DNA of 15,040 bases from JALORV01 sp035429725 (GCA_035429725.1 DAOMFI010000072.1:1-15040), one strand, 5' to 3'; numbered from the stretch's first letter, positions 5,614 to 13,535 are shown. Made by a program: numbers and translations. Notes: generated from the sequence alone by a model not told the origin.

Positions 5614-7542
5614 ATGAATTTCCCGGAAGCTTTTGATGTGATTGTGGTGGGGGGTGGGCACGCCGGGACCGAGGCCGCTCTCGCGGCCGCTCGATTGGGG
5701 GTGCGCACACTGCTGCTGACGCACAACATCGAGACGCTGGGCCAGATGTCGTGCAACCCGTCGATCGGCGGGATCGGCAAGGGGCATCTGGTCCGTGAGG
5801 TCGACGCACTCGGCGGTGCCATGGCGGCGGCGACCGACGAGGCGGGTATCCAGTTTCGCATCCTCAATCGTTCCAAAGGGCCGGCGGTACGCGCTACCCG
5901 CGCCCAGGCGGATCGGACGCTCTACAAGAAGGCGATCCGGCGCCGCCTCGAGAATCAGCCGAATCTGTGGCTCTTTCAGCAGGCGGTCGATGACCTGATC
6001 GTCGAGGGCGAACGCGTAGCGGGGGCAGTGACGCAGTCGGGCATCCGCTTTCGGGCAAACGCCGTGGTGCTGACCGCGGGGACCTTTCTGAACGGTCTGG
6101 TCCATATCGGGCTGCAAAGTTTTTCCGCCGGCCGCGCCGGGGACCCGCCGTCGCTGTCCCTGGCAGCTCGGCTCAAGGAGCTGCGCCTGCCCCAGGGGCG
6201 CCTGAAGACAGGTACGCCGCCTCGGATCGACGGACGGACCATCGATTACACGCAATTGGAGGAGCAGCCAGGCGACCTCGACCCGATCCCGGTTTTCTCC
6301 TTCCTCGGGTCAGCCGACCAACATCCGCGGCAGGTCCCGTGCTGGGTCACGCACACGAACGCGAGTACGCACGCGGTGATACGCGCCAATCTCGACCGTA
6401 GCCCGATGTACTCAGGAGTCATTGAAGGTGTCGGGCCGCGCTATTGCCCCTCGATCGAGGACAAGATCCATCGCTTTGCGGACAAGCCCTCGCACCAGAT
6501 CTTTCTCGAACCGGAAGGTCTGGATACGCACGAGGTCTATCCCAACGGCATTTCGACCAGCCTGCCGTTCGATGTCCAGATCGCGATCGTCCGTTCGATG
6601 AAAGGGCTGGAGCAGGCGCACGTCCTGCGGCCCGGCTATGCGATCGAGTACGACTACTTCGATCCGCGGGCGCTCAAGGCCTCGCTGGAAACGAAGTCCA
6701 TCGGAGGGCTGTTCTTCGCCGGTCAGATCAACGGCACGACAGGCTACGAAGAAGCCGCCGCTCAGGGCCTGCTGGCGGGATTGAACGCCGCGCGCCTGGT
6801 GCGCGGGCAGGAGGCTTGGTCGCCGCGGCGGGATCAGGCGTATCTCGGCGTGCTGGTGGATGACTTGATCACACGCGGAGTGGCCGAGCCGTACCGCATG
6901 TTCACGAGTCGCGCCGAGTACCGCCTGAGTCTGCGCGAGGACAACGCGGATTTGCGCTTGACCGAAATCGGGCGCAATCTGGGCTGCGTCGACGATGCGC
7001 GGTGGACTGCCTTCAATCGCAAGCGCGAAGCCGTGGCGCGTGAAATCGAGCGCCTCAAATCGACGTGGGTGAATGCTCGCATCCTACCCGAGGCCGAGGC
7101 GACGCGGGTTCTGGGGCGTGGCATTGAACGTGAGTACACGCTCGCTGACCTTTTGAAACGGCCCGAAGTCACCTACGCCGGGCTGCGGACTTTGCGCTTG
7201 GCGGACGAAGCCGTTGTGGGTGATACCGACGGTGCGGAAGCCGTGGATGCTGCCGTGGCGGAGCAGGTCGAGATCCAGATCAAATACGCGGGCTACATCG
7301 CGCGCCAGGATGACGAGGTCCTGCGCCACGAGTCGAGCGAGTCGACGCGCATTCCCGACAAGCTCGACTACGACACCGTCCGCGGCCTGTCGATCGAAGT
7401 CCGGCAGAAACTGAAGGCGCACCGTCCTGAAACGGTTGGCCAGGCTTCGCGCATTTCGGGCGTCACACCGGCCGCCATCTCTCTCTTGCTGGTGCACATC
7501 AAGCGACTCAACAAGGCGGGTGGCGGAAAGCTCGCGGCCTGA
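5614..7542 (+). CDS. mnmG: tRNA uridine-5-carboxymethylaminomethyl modification enzyme MnmG (GidA)
   Basis: This 642-aa flavoprotein works with MnmE in the cytoplasm to install the (carboxymethyl)aminomethyl group on the wobble uridine of certain tRNAs. The N-terminal FAD-binding Rossmann motif GGGHAGTEAA is at residues 13-22. The MnmG signature MSCNPSIGGIGKGHLVREVD spans about 45-64. Other family blocks are PSHQIFLEPEG, NGISTSLPFDVQ, GYEEAAAQGLLAGLNAA and the C-terminal IQIKYAGYI. ATG 5614 gives MNFPEAFDVIVVGGG, aligning with the usual start and length (E. coli 629 aa). The in-frame ATG 5548 would add 22 residues and lies upstream of a -10-like box. The gene opens the mnmG-rsmG-par cluster, and its stop is 4 bases before the rsmG start. 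Confidence 0.97.
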   Translation: MNFPEAFDVIVVGGGHAGTEAALAAARLGVRTLLLTHNIETLGQMSCNPSIGGIGKGHLVREVDALGGAMAAATDEAGIQFRILNRSKGPAVRATRAQADRTLYKKAIRRRLENQPNLWLFQQAVDDLIVEGERVAGAVTQSGIRFRANAVVLTAGTFLNGLVHIGLQSFSAGRAGDPPSLSLAARLKELRLPQGRLKTGTPPRIDGRTIDYTQLEEQPGDLDPIPVFSFLGSADQHPRQVPCWVTHTNASTHAVIRANLDRSPMYSGVIEGVGPRYCPSIEDKIHRFADKPSHQIFLEPEGLDTHEVYPNGISTSLPFDVQIAIVRSMKGLEQAHVLRPGYAIEYDYFDPRALKASLETKSIGGLFFAGQINGTTGYEEAAAQGLLAGLNAARLVRGQEAWSPRRDQAYLGVLVDDLITRGVAEPYRMFTSRAEYRLSLREDNADLRLTEIGRNLGCVDDARWTAFNRKREAVAREIERLKSTWVNARILPEAEATRVLGRGIEREYTLADLLKRPEVTYAGLRTLRLADEAVVGDTDGAEAVDAAVAEQVEIQIKYAGYIARQDDEVLRHESSESTRIPDKLDYDTVRGLSIEVRQKLKAHRPETVGQASRISGVTPAAISLLLVHIKRLNKAGGGKLAA

Positions 7543-7546
7543 GTCC

Positions 7547-8194
7547 GTGTTCTCGACGTCCGACCTTGCGGAGGGTGTTGCCGGACTCGGCCTTGTGCTT
7601 CGGACGGAGCAGCTCGATCAGTTGGTGCGATATGCCGACTTGCTGACGCGCTGGAACCGCGTGCACAACCTGACGGCGATCGAGCCCGGCCAGACCCTGA
7701 CGCATCACCTGCTCGACTCGCTCTCAATCGTTCCGACGCTCGCTGCGCGTGTGCATGGCAAGGCGCCGCTGCGGGTACTCGACGTCGGCGCCGGTGGGGG
7801 ACTGCCGGGCGTACCGCTGGCGATTGCGCTGCCGGCGGCGCATGTCACCCTCGTGGACAAAGTCGAGAAGAAGGTGGCCTTCCTGCGCCAGGTGAAGCTG
7901 GAACTCCGTTTGCCGAATATCGACGTCGTGCACTCGCGCGTCGAGCAGCTGCGCGTGTCGCCGTTCGATGTGATCCTCGCGCGCGCCTTTGCGACGTTGC
8001 TGGAACTCGTGCGCCTTTCGCGCCCGCTGCTCGCTCGCGGAGGGTGCTGGTGCGCGATGAAAGGAACACTGCCGCGCGCCGAGATCGAGGAACTCGAACG
8101 GGCGCAGCCCGGCGTGCGGATCGCCCAGATCGTTAAACTCGACGTCCCGCGCCTCGAAGCCGAGCGCCATCTCATCCTGATCGAATCCACCTGA
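7547..8194 (+). CDS. rsmG: 16S rRNA (guanine-N7) methyltransferase RsmG (GidB)
   Basis: RsmG uses S-adenosylmethionine to methylate N7 of G527 (E. coli numbering) in 16S rRNA; loss gives low-level streptomycin resistance in several species. The 215-aa product has the SAM-binding loop VLDVGAGGGLPGVPLAI at residues 77-93, the acidic strand end VTLVDKVEKKVAFLRQ (100-115) and the family's N-terminal WNRVHNLTAI (36-45). The start is GTG 7547, four bases after the mnmG stop, giving the normal family length (207 aa in E. coli). The frame stays open further upstream, but that would read into mnmG and give non-family sequence. The stop overlaps the next start in TGATG. Confidence 0.95.
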   Translation: MFSTSDLAEGVAGLGLVLRTEQLDQLVRYADLLTRWNRVHNLTAIEPGQTLTHHLLDSLSIVPTLAARVHGKAPLRVLDVGAGGGLPGVPLAIALPAAHVTLVDKVEKKVAFLRQVKLELRLPNIDVVHSRVEQLRVSPFDVILARAFATLLELVRLSRPLLARGGCWCAMKGTLPRAEIEELERAQPGVRIAQIVKLDVPRLEAERHLILIEST

Positions 8195-8802
8195 TGCTCG
8201 GCATTACCGATTTCTGGGCCTTCGTCGTTGCAGTGGCCGTCTTCCTGGCGCTGCCTGGCCCCGGTACCTTCGCGTTGCTGACGTCCACCGGCAAGGGAGG
8301 GTTCCGCGCGGGCGCCGCGGCGACGTTTGGGTTGATCGTCGGCGACCAGGCACTGCTGTGGCTGGCCGCACTGGGTGTGGCAGCCGTTCTGCAGGGGCAT
8401 CCGGTCCTGTTCAAGTCGTTGCAGTACGCCGGCGCTGCGTACCTGGTGTTCGTCGGTGTGCGCCTGATCTTCAGCCGCGGCGGCAGTGCGCAGCCGGTGC
8501 CGATCCGTGCGGGGCACTACTTCCGCCAGGCACTGCTCATCACGCTGCTGAATCCGAAGGCCATTGTTTTCTACATGGCGTTTTTCCCGCTGTTCATTGA
8601 TCCGGCGACGCAGCAAGGCGTGGTGACGTTCGCCGCGATGGCGGTCACGATTGCCGCGCTGACACTGACCTATTGCCTGACACTGGTTGCTTTCGCGCAC
8701 GCATTGACCGCTCAGATCAAGGCGCATCGCCAAGTGGCCCGCGCGCTCGAGCGACTCGCCGGCATCGTGCTGGTGGCCTTCGGCATCCGGCTCGTGCAAT
8801 GA
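8194..8802 (+). CDS. LysE/RhtB family amino acid exporter
   Basis: This 202-aa inner-membrane protein belongs to the LysE/RhtB superfamily, which exports amino acids such as threonine, homoserine or lysine using the proton gradient. The N-terminal signature is visible: FLALPGPGTFALLTSTGKGGFRAG (about 17-40) with the conserved PGPG at 21-24. So is the central LLITLLNPKAIVFYMAFFPLFI (about 114-135). About five to six hydrophobic segments cover the length. ATG 8194 shares its first base with the rsmG stop (TGATG). The gene ends in an ATGA overlap with the lipocalin gene. The substrate cannot be told. I recall a LysE-type gene near gidB/parA in some Burkholderiales but could not check. Confidence 0.88.
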   Translation: MLGITDFWAFVVAVAVFLALPGPGTFALLTSTGKGGFRAGAAATFGLIVGDQALLWLAALGVAAVLQGHPVLFKSLQYAGAAYLVFVGVRLIFSRGGSAQPVPIRAGHYFRQALLITLLNPKAIVFYMAFFPLFIDPATQQGVVTFAAMAVTIAALTLTYCLTLVAFAHALTAQIKAHRQVARALERLAGIVLVAFGIRLVQ

Positions 8803-9347
8803 GCATTGTCCGATTGTCGACGACGATCGCCATTGGATTGGTCGCCACCGTGGCCACCGCCGGTGCGCCTGAGCCCCCGCTCGCCACCGTCGGCAGCATC
8901 GATATCGCCCGTTACGCGGGACTCTGGTACGAGGTCGCGAACTATCCGAACCGTTTCCAGAAAGTCTGCGTCCGCAATACGACAGCCGAGTACAGCGTTC
9001 GGGACGATGGCAACGTGCGGGTCGTCAACCGCTGCGCAACCGCCGACGGCACGTCGAGCGTTGACGGGCTTGCGCGCCGCGTCGGCGACGGCAACGACAA
9101 GTTCAAGGTCAGCTTTCTTCCTGCGGCGCTGCGCTGGTTGCCGATCGGGTGGGGCGACTACTGGGTCATCGGGCTGGCGCCCGATTATCGCTACGCGGTG
9201 GTGGGCGAGCCTTCGCGACAGTATCTTTGGGTGCTCTCGCGCACACCGACGCTCGCGGCAGAGGATCGGCGCACGATCGACGCGCTGTTGCGCGAGAAGG
9301 GTTACGACCCGGCCCGCCTCGTCGCCACAGCGCAGGATCCCCGCTAA
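8799..9347 (+). CDS. Blc-like bacterial lipocalin
   Basis: This 182-aa lipocalin-fold protein probably binds lipids or small hydrophobic ligands in the periplasm. The signature G-x-W-Y-E appears in YAGLWYEVANYPNRFQKVC. The bacterial/ApoD-type blocks YWVIGLAPDYRYAVVGEPSRQYLWVLSRTP follow, and it ends in a C-terminal helix (DRRTIDALLREKGYDPARL). Starting at ATG 8799 gives a Sec-like signal (MSIVRLSTTIAIGLVATVATAGA, cleavage near 22-25) with no lipobox cysteine. Unlike E. coli Blc, it is therefore predicted soluble in the periplasm rather than lipid-anchored. Upstream in-frame starts (e.g. 8673) would run deep into the exporter gene and bury the signal. It overlaps lysE by ATGA, and its TAA directly abuts the parA GTG. 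Confidence 0.9.
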   Translation: MSIVRLSTTIAIGLVATVATAGAPEPPLATVGSIDIARYAGLWYEVANYPNRFQKVCVRNTTAEYSVRDDGNVRVVNRCATADGTSSVDGLARRVGDGNDKFKVSFLPAALRWLPIGWGDYWVIGLAPDYRYAVVGEPSRQYLWVLSRTPTLAAEDRRTIDALLREKGYDPARLVATAQDPR

Positions 9348-10118
9348 GTGGCGCGCATCTTCTGCATCGCCAATCAGAAGGGCGGCGTCGGCAAGACGAC
9401 CACGGCGGTCAACCTTGCGGCCGGCATCGCGGCGCACGGTCCGCGCGTCCTGCTCGTCGATCTCGATCCGCAGGGCAATGCCACGATGGGCAGCGGCATC
9501 GACAAGCGACTGCTGCCGGCGACGGTCTACCAGGTGTTGCTCGGCCTGAGCGATGTCGCGTCCGCGCGGCAACGCGCCGAGCACGGTGGCTACGATGTGC
9601 TGGGGGCCAATCGCGAACTCGCCGGCGCGGAAGTCGAATTGGTCGACCTGGACGATCGTGAGACGCGGCTCAAGAGTGCGCTCTCCGCGGTCGACGGTGA
9701 ATACGACTTCATCCTCATCGACTGCCCGCCGTCGCTTTCGCTGTTGACGCTCAATGGCCTGTGCGCAGCGCATGGCGTCATCATTCCGATGCAGTGCGAA
9801 TACTTTGCGCTTGAGGGCCTCGCTGACCTCGTCAACACGATCAAGCGCGTCGCCGCAAACCTGAACCCGGACCTGACGATCATCGGCCTGCTGCGCGTCA
9901 TGTTCGATCCGCGCATGACGCTGCAGCAGCAGGTTTCCGAACAACTGGTCGCCAAGTTCGGTGACAAGGTCTTCGCCACGATCATCCCGCGCAACGTGCG
10001 CCTGGCCGAGGCGCCCAGCTACGGGCTGCCCGGCGTCGCGTACGACCGCGCCTCAAAGGGCGCGCAGGCCTACATCGCGTTCGGCGCAGAGATGATCCAG
10101 CGCATTCGTGCTCTCTGA
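9348..10118 (+). CDS. parA: Chromosome partitioning ATPase ParA (Soj)
   Basis: ParA is a deviant-Walker ATPase that forms gradients on the nucleoid to pull ParB-parS complexes apart. The 256-aa product shows the P-loop KGGVGKTT at residues 11-18, the A' region LLVDLDPQGNATMGSG (35-50) and Walker B FILIDCPPSLSLLTLNGL (121-138). LPGVAYDRASKGAQAY appears near the C-terminus. It lacks the long N-terminal DNA-binding extension of plasmid ParA proteins, so it is the chromosomal Soj type. GTG 9348 directly follows the lipocalin TAA, with AGGA about 10 bases upstream. The downstream neighbour is a GNAT gene rather than parB, with a TGATG overlap. Confidence 0.97.
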   Translation: MARIFCIANQKGGVGKTTTAVNLAAGIAAHGPRVLLVDLDPQGNATMGSGIDKRLLPATVYQVLLGLSDVASARQRAEHGGYDVLGANRELAGAEVELVDLDDRETRLKSALSAVDGEYDFILIDCPPSLSLLTLNGLCAAHGVIIPMQCEYFALEGLADLVNTIKRVAANLNPDLTIIGLLRVMFDPRMTLQQQVSEQLVAKFGDKVFATIIPRNVRLAEAPSYGLPGVAYDRASKGAQAYIAFGAEMIQRIRAL

Positions 10119-10924
10119 TGTTTGACCCGCGCGGCCTGCCTGCTTCCCTGCGATCGACTGCCGATGCGGTAGGTGCGCGGCTCGAGGATGCCGGGCTGAC
10201 GTCTTCGCAGCCGCCACAGCAGACGATCTACGACGGCTGGCTGCTGCGGTACTCGCCCGGCAAGGCGAAGCGCGCGCGATCGGTCAACGCCATCGGTGCG
10301 GGGCGACTACCGCTCGAGCGCAAGCTCGCCGAGGTCGAAGCTTTCTATCGGCGCGTCGTGTTGCCATGCCTGTATCGCCTCACACCGTTTTCCGAGCCGT
10401 CGTCGCTTGACCACGCGCTCGATTGTGCGGGCTACATCGCGCTGGACGAGTCGCGTGTGATGGCCCTCGAACTTGGAGCCGGCACTCCGGTGACCGCACC
10501 TCCTGTCACGCCGATCGCCGTCGACGTCGTCGAGTTCGCGCGCGTGGCGGGAGCGCTGCGTGGCTCCCCGCCGGGCGTGGTTGCCGCCGAGACCGAGCGC
10601 CTGGCGCACGCCGCGCTGCCGGCGTGTTACCTCGTGGTGCGCGAAGGAGCGCAGTCCGTTGCCTGCGGCAGCATCGTCATCGACGCCGAATGCGCCGGTG
10701 TGTTCAACATGGTGACCGCGTCCGAGCGGCGCGGCCGCGGTTATGCGACCGTCATCGTGCAGGCACTGCTCGCGCACGCTGCCGCGGCTGGCGCGCACCT
10801 GGCGTACCTGCAGGTCGACGCAGCGAACGCGCCGGCACGTCGGATTTACGAACGGTTCGGGTTTCGCGACCGGTATGCGTACTGGTACCGCGCGGCGCCG
10901 GCCAGCGAAGGAAGGACGTCATGA
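10118..10924 (+). CDS. GNAT family N-acetyltransferase inserted between parA and parB
   Basis: This 268-aa protein has a C-terminal GNAT domain (about 130-258) that would transfer acetyl from acetyl-CoA to an unknown amine. Acetyl-CoA motif A is seen as VFNMVTASERRGRGYATVIVQALL, with the R-x-x-G-x-A form at 205-210. The usual late helix and strand follow: NAPARRIYERFGFRDRYAYWYR (237-258). The N-terminal part (about 37-118, with YDGWLLRYSPGKAKRARSVNAIG) matches a type seen in a subset of two-part GNAT proteins and may be a degenerate GNAT half. ATG 10118 shares a base with the parA stop (TGATG). The TGA at 10922-10924 overlaps the first copy of the parB ATG. The substrate is unknown; acetylation of ParA or ParB is only speculation. 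Confidence 0.88.
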   Translation: MFDPRGLPASLRSTADAVGARLEDAGLTSSQPPQQTIYDGWLLRYSPGKAKRARSVNAIGAGRLPLERKLAEVEAFYRRVVLPCLYRLTPFSEPSSLDHALDCAGYIALDESRVMALELGAGTPVTAPPVTPIAVDVVEFARVAGALRGSPPGVVAAETERLAHAALPACYLVVREGAQSVACGSIVIDAECAGVFNMVTASERRGRGYATVIVQALLAHAAAAGAHLAYLQVDAANAPARRIYERFGFRDRYAYWYRAAPASEGRTS

Positions 10925-10946
10925 TCAAACGGCCCAAAGGCCTGGG
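10892..10946 (+). repeat. Left copy of a 55-bp direct repeat at the assembly gap
   Basis: These 55 bases, covering the end of the GNAT gene and the first 26 bases of parB, recur exactly at 11047-11101 on the other side of the N run. The pattern is that of two contigs overlapping by 55 bp that were not merged, not of a biological duplication. Confidence 0.95.
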
Positions 10947-11046
10947 NNNNNNNNNNNNNNNNNNNNNNNNNNNNNNNNNNNNNNNNNNNNNNNNNNNNNN
11001 NNNNNNNNNNNNNNNNNNNNNNNNNNNNNNNNNNNNNNNNNNNNNN
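10947..11046. other. Assembly gap of exactly 100 N
   Basis: Exactly 100 ambiguous bases, a conventional placeholder length. The flanks are the same 55-bp sequence, so the true gap is most likely minus 55 bp and no sequence is missing. Removing the N run and one repeat copy joins the GNAT gene and parB with an ATGA overlap. Confidence 0.97.
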
Positions 11047-11101
11047 GCGGCGCCGGCCAGCGAAGGAAGGACGTCATGATCAAACGGCCCAAAGGCCTGG
11101 G
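11047..11101 (+). repeat. Right copy of the 55-bp direct repeat at the assembly gap
   Basis: Identical to 10892-10946. This copy carries the parB ribosome binding site (AAGGAAGGA at 11063-11071) and start codon, and continues into intact parB. Confidence 0.95.
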
Positions 11102-11930
11102 ACGGGGCCTCGACGCGCTTCTGGGCGGCGAGCCGCCGCCTCCCGCGGCGGCCACCGCGCCCGCGACGCTCCCGGTCGCACGCCTGCGTCCCGGCAAGTA
11201 CCAGCCGCGCACGCGGATGGATCCGCAGGCCCTCTCGGAACTCGCCGACTCGATCCGGGCGCAGGGCGTAATGCAGCCGATCCTCGTGCGGCCGGTGGAT
11301 GGCGGGCAGTACGAGATCATCGCCGGCGAACGGCGTTACCGCGCCGCCCAGCTGGCCGGGCTCGACGAGGTGCCGGTGCTGGTGAAGCCGGTGCCGGATA
11401 CCGCCGCACTGGCCATGGCACTGATCGAGAACATCCAGCGCGAGAACCTCAATCCGCTCGAGGAAGCGCAGGGCGTGCACCGGCTGATCCGCGAGTTCGA
11501 CTTCACGCACGAGCAGGCCGCTCAGGCCATCGGGCGGTCGCGCAGTGCGACGTCCAATCTGCTGCGCCTGTTGAACCTCGCGGCGCCGGTGCAGGAGATG
11601 CTGCTCGGTGGGCAGCTCGACATGGGTCATGCGCGGGCGCTGCTGGCCGTGGAGTCGGCCGTCCAGATCCAGCTCGCCCATCGCATCACGGCGCGCGGCC
11701 TGTCGGTGCGCGAGGCCGAGGCGCTGGTCGCGCGGCACGGCAGGTCGCCAGCGGCCAGCCCGGGCAAGCCCGCCCGCAATCGCGACCTGGTGCGCCTGGA
11801 AGAAGAGCTTGCGGACTCGCTCGGCGCCAGCGTTCACCTGGAGGCGAACCCCAAGGGGCGCGGGAAACTGGTGATCGCGTTCTCGAGCCTGGACCAGCTC
11901 GACGGCATCGTGGCACGGCTGCGCCGCTAG
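11076..11930 (+). CDS. parB: Chromosome partitioning protein ParB (Spo0J)
   Basis: ParB is a CTP-dependent DNA clamp that binds parS, spreads and stimulates ParA. The 284-aa product has the N-terminal ParA-stimulating peptide KGLGRGLDALLG (6-17). It also has the CTP-binding box IIAGERRYRAAQLAG (81-95) with GERR at 84-87, then ENIQRENLNPLEEA (118-131). The helix-turn-helix that reads parS is at about 143-168 (FTHEQAAQAIGRSRSATSNL), and a C-terminal dimerisation domain ends LDQLDGIVARLRR. A good Shine-Dalgarno lies 5 bases before ATG 11076. The start is present twice because of the gap; in the real molecule it overlaps the GNAT stop (ATGA). Its expected targets are the parS sites at 5482-5523. 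Confidence 0.96.
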   Translation: MIKRPKGLGRGLDALLGGEPPPPAAATAPATLPVARLRPGKYQPRTRMDPQALSELADSIRAQGVMQPILVRPVDGGQYEIIAGERRYRAAQLAGLDEVPVLVKPVPDTAALAMALIENIQRENLNPLEEAQGVHRLIREFDFTHEQAAQAIGRSRSATSNLLRLLNLAAPVQEMLLGGQLDMGHARALLAVESAVQIQLAHRITARGLSVREAEALVARHGRSPAASPGKPARNRDLVRLEEELADSLGASVHLEANPKGRGKLVIAFSSLDQLDGIVARLRR

Positions 11931-11963
11931 AGTCTGCACTCGATGGCGCGGCGCAACACAAAT

Positions 11964-11993
11964 TTGACCCGGGGTTGCGCCACCTCGTAGAAT
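11964..11993 (+). promoter_or_regulatory. Sigma70-type promoter of the ATP synthase operon
   Basis: TTGACC (11964-11969) and TAGAAT (11988-11993) each match the consensus at five of six positions and are separated by 18 bp. Transcription would begin near 12000, giving a leader of about 50 nt before atpI. It is the best promoter in the window, in the 122-bp gap after parB, and fits the start of the atp operon. Confidence 0.7.
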
Positions 11994-12052
11994 CTCGCGG
12001 TTTTGGCGAAAACGGACTCAAGATCCCGCCGCAGGGCGCTCGGAGCGTTTCC

Positions 12053-12391
12053 ATGTTCCGGATCGTCCTGCTGCAGATACTCACAACCGCCGTCGTTTCG
12101 CTGCTGAGCGCGCTCATCGGAGGAGCGCCGGCGGCGATCTCCGCGCTGTTGGGGGGCGCCGCCTGCTTCATCCCGAACGGATTGTTCGCGCTGAAGCTGG
12201 CCGCGGCGGCCCGCCGGCCCCAAGGGACCGATGCGGGCGTGTTCTTGATTGGCGAATTCGTCAAGGTCGTCTCAACGATCGCGCTACTGGCGGTGATCGT
12301 CGCGACCTACAAGAACCTGGTCTGGCTGGCGATGCTGGTGTCCATCATCGCCGTGCTGAAGAGCTACGTACTGGCGCTGCTGATCAAATAA
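12053..12391 (+). CDS. atpI: ATP synthase assembly protein AtpI
   Basis: AtpI is a small membrane protein encoded first in many atp operons; it helps assemble the c-ring but is not part of the finished enzyme. The 112-aa product has four hydrophobic segments: about 2-23, 28-47, 65-85 and 90-111. The family-like ISALLGGAACFIPNGLFALK and a final LKSYVLALLIK are visible. GGAG at 12042-12045, seven bases before ATG 12053, fixes the start. The frame stays open upstream to about 11975, but that extension would lie over the promoter. Sequence conservation in this family is low, so the call rests mainly on topology, these blocks and its place directly before atpB. Confidence 0.85.
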   Translation: MFRIVLLQILTTAVVSLLSALIGGAPAAISALLGGAACFIPNGLFALKLAAAARRPQGTDAGVFLIGEFVKVVSTIALLAVIVATYKNLVWLAMLVSIIAVLKSYVLALLIK

Positions 12392-12407
12392 GGACGGGTT
12401 TTCCACC

Positions 12408-13247
12408 ATGGCTGCCTCGGGCCAAGCTCCCACCGCCACCGAATACATCGTCCACCACCTGACGCACCTGACGTCGACGGGCGAGAAGCAGAAGTTCATC
12501 GTCGACTTTTCGGTCTTCAACGTCGACACGATCTTCTTTTCGGTGCTGGTGCTTTGCTCCGTGCTGCTGGTGCTGTGGCTGGTGGCGCGCAAGGTGACTT
12601 CGGGCGTCCCGGGCCGGTTCCAGGCCGCGGTGGAGTCGCTGGTCGAGCTGGTCGAAGAACAGAGCAAGTCGATCGTCCATGGCGACCGCACCTTCATCGC
12701 GCCGTTGGCGCTGACGGTGTTCCTGTGGATCGTGATGATGAACGCGATCGACCTGATCCCGGTGGAGCTGTTCCCGTGGATCGCTCACAACGTGTTCCAC
12801 ATTGAATACCTGCGCCCGCTGCCGACCGCGGATCTCAACGGCACGCTCGGCATGGCGCTCGGCGTGCTGACGCTGATGATCTATTACGGTGTCAAGATCA
12901 AGGGCTTCGGCGGCTGGGTGCATGAACTCTTCACCGCACCGTTCGGCTCCAATCCGCTGCTGTGGCCGTTCAACTTCCTGCTCAACCTGATCGAGTACGC
13001 GGCCAAGACCGTCTCGCTCGGTATGCGACTGTTCGGCAACATGTACGCGGGCGAACTTCTGTTCTTCCTGATCGCGCTGCTCGGCGGCTACGCGGCGTTC
13101 AACGCGACCGGGATCATGCTGACGATCGGCCACGTCCTGGCCGGCACCGCGTGGCTGCTGTTCCACATCCTGATCGTCCTGCTGCAGGCGTTCATCTTCA
13201 TGATGCTGACGCTGGTCTACATCGGGCAGGCGCACGAAGGTCATTGA
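12408..13247 (+). CDS. atpB: F0F1 ATP synthase subunit a
   Basis: Subunit a forms the proton half-channels next to the rotating c-ring. The 279-aa product shows the essential arginine (R207, equivalent to E. coli R210) in SLGMRLFGNMYAGE (203-216). The second conserved block is LLFHILIVLLQAFIFMMLTLVYI (250-272), with Q260 in the place of the conserved late Gln. The N-terminus (TATEYIVHHLTHL) is typical of proteobacterial subunit a, and five or more hydrophobic segments are evident. AAGGA at 12390-12394 overlaps the atpI stop and is 13 bases from ATG 12408, slightly long spacing. It is followed by atpE after 45 bases. Confidence 0.97.
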   Translation: MAASGQAPTATEYIVHHLTHLTSTGEKQKFIVDFSVFNVDTIFFSVLVLCSVLLVLWLVARKVTSGVPGRFQAAVESLVELVEEQSKSIVHGDRTFIAPLALTVFLWIVMMNAIDLIPVELFPWIAHNVFHIEYLRPLPTADLNGTLGMALGVLTLMIYYGVKIKGFGGWVHELFTAPFGSNPLLWPFNFLLNLIEYAAKTVSLGMRLFGNMYAGELLFFLIALLGGYAAFNATGIMLTIGHVLAGTAWLLFHILIVLLQAFIFMMLTLVYIGQAHEGH

Positions 13248-13280
13248 TTCACCCATAAACGCCATCATCTTTTGCACTGA

Positions 13281-13535
<255 letters not shown>

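Noticed and set aside
10892..11101. 55-bp direct repeats as an insertion target duplication or recombination site
   Set aside because: The copies flank exactly 100 N and overlap cleanly as contig ends. A 55-bp target duplication would be unusual, and no mobile element sequence is present.
10743..11930. A + strand reading frame running through the N gap into parB
   Set aside because: It exists only because the Ns carry no stops and the spacing happens to keep frame. Its first part is out of frame with the GNAT gene; true parB starts at 11076.
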